Assembly: GCA_903906615.1 (NCBI GenBank) | Contig: CAIVKT010000496.1 | Span: 1-6,615 of the forward strand | Direction of reading: 5' to 3' | Source of the DNA: an uncultured Bacteroidota bacterium | GTDB taxonomy: Bacteria > Bacteroidota > Bacteroidia > Chitinophagales > Chitinophagaceae | Length of the DNA stretch: 6,615 bases | Part shown: positions 6,099-6,615 of the stretch, piece after piece | Layout of the letters: the number at the start of each line of letters is the position of its first letter | Numbering within the stretch: the first letter of the stretch is position 1 | Translations under genes and position numbers: made by a program | Notes under the pieces: generated by a model | What the model was told of the DNA's origin: nothing | The model's input: the letters and a program-made list of their open reading frames with translations, nothing else | Databases searched by the model: none

Positions 6099-6615
6099 TT
6101 ATTCAGCCTCCAGTGCGTTCAGCCACTCCACCATTTTTCGCACGGCCTTACCCCTGTGGCTGATGCTGTTCTTTATATCAGAGGGCAGTTCGCCAAATGT
6201 TTCATCATAGCCCGTGGGGATAAAGATGGGGTCGTAGCCAAAGCCTCGCTCTCCCCTCTTCTGTTCTATAATTCGCCCTTCGCAGATGCCTTCAAAATAA
6301 TACACCTCGCCTTCCCACATCAGGCATATGACCGCTTTGTAAAATGCGCTGCGGTCTTCCTTGTCTTTTAATTCAGCCAGCACTTGCTGCAGGTTAGCCT
6401 CATCATTGCGGCTGCCACTGTAATGCGCGCTATCCACACCCGGCGCGCCGTTCAGCGCTATTACACAAAGCCCGCTATCATCGGCAAATATATTTTTGCC
6501 GGTGGCCGTGTATATAGCCGATGCCTTGGCCAGCGCATTCTCCTCGAATGTATGGAACGGCTCAGGTATCTCCTCCGTAAAGCCAATATCGCTGAGCGAG
6601 CGCAGCTCTATACCG
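6099..6615 (-). CDS. rdgB: XTP/dITP diphosphatase, RdgB/HAM1 family (5' end beyond window)
   Basis: The reading frame is open to the right edge, giving 171 residues (first full codon 6614-6612). About 20-25 N-terminal residues, including the usual start with its nucleotide-binding TNN-K motif, lie outside. Family motifs in order: TFEENALAKA (residues 22-31), ADDSGL (44-49, containing the metal-binding/catalytic Asp), ALNGAPGVDSAHYSG (53-67), GERGFGYDPIF (121-131, base recognition) and SHRGKA (152-157). The enzyme hydrolyses XTP, dITP and ITP to monophosphates and pyrophosphate with Mg2+, keeping deaminated purines out of DNA and RNA. The usual Arg of SARYAG is His here (SAHYSG), a mild variation. 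A GTG at 6437 lies inside a conserved motif and is not the start. The stop TAA is at 6101-6099, followed by the 6041-6073 hairpin. Confidence 0.95.
   Translation of the reverse strand, partial: GIELRSLSDIGFTEEIPEPFHTFEENALAKASAIYTATGKNIFADDSGLCVIALNGAPGVDSAHYSGSRNDEANLQQVLAELKDKEDRSAFYKAVICLMWEGEVYYFEGICEGRIIEQKRGERGFGYDPIFIPTGYDETFGELPSDIKNSISHRGKAVRKMVEWLNALEAE

Noticed and set aside
6435..6437. GTG as start codon of the diphosphatase
   Set aside because: It lies within NGAPGVDSA, a conserved internal motif, and the ADDSGL and TFEENA motifs continue upstream in frame to the window edge.

Overview
The window reads as chromosomal DNA of a Bacteroidota bacterium, most likely in or near the Chitinophagaceae. 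The support is a giant secreted SBBP-repeat protein with a type IX secretion (T9SS) C-terminal sorting domain, a DUF2027-like Smr protein, the absence of purine-rich Shine-Dalgarno sites ahead of the starts, and short TTAAC-type A/T repeats between genes. The genus assignment is inference.

Layout. Plus strand: 1-3267 is the 3' part of a gene for a very large cell-surface or secreted protein (seven propeller-type repeats, a beta-sandwich, four Ig-like units, a T9SS tail). It closes with a double stop and a strong intrinsic terminator (3292-3324). The spacer up to 3517 is rich in repeats: a 30-bp tandem repeat, a GC-rich imperfect inverted element, and a tract of four 8-bp A/T-rich units. Next come two genes 4 bp apart, 3518-3829 (small conserved protein with a CxxC motif) and 3834-4136 (thioredoxin), which look like one operon.

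Minus strand: 4208-4888 encodes an exported protein of unknown function in DNA visibly more A/T-rich than its neighbours. It converges on the thioredoxin gene across 71 bp in which I see no convincing terminator. 5005-6006 encodes a DUF2027/Smr protein. 6099 to the right edge is the XTP/dITP diphosphatase gene (rdgB/HAM1 family), cut by the edge so that about 20-25 N-terminal residues are missing. A perfect 14-bp inverted repeat lies between these last two genes. The A/T-rich 116 bp between 4888 and 5005 holds no promoter or terminator I would defend. No rRNA, tRNA, CRISPR array, insertion sequence or transposase was seen.

Functionally these are mostly housekeeping genes (thiol redox, nucleotide-pool cleaning, a nucleic-acid-acting Smr protein) next to one large surface protein. 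I do not see a clear new multi-gene system. The items most worth a second look are the CxxC protein paired with thioredoxin, the layered repeats in the 3325-3517 spacer, the A/T-rich orphan secreted gene, and the hairpin between rdgB and the Smr gene.
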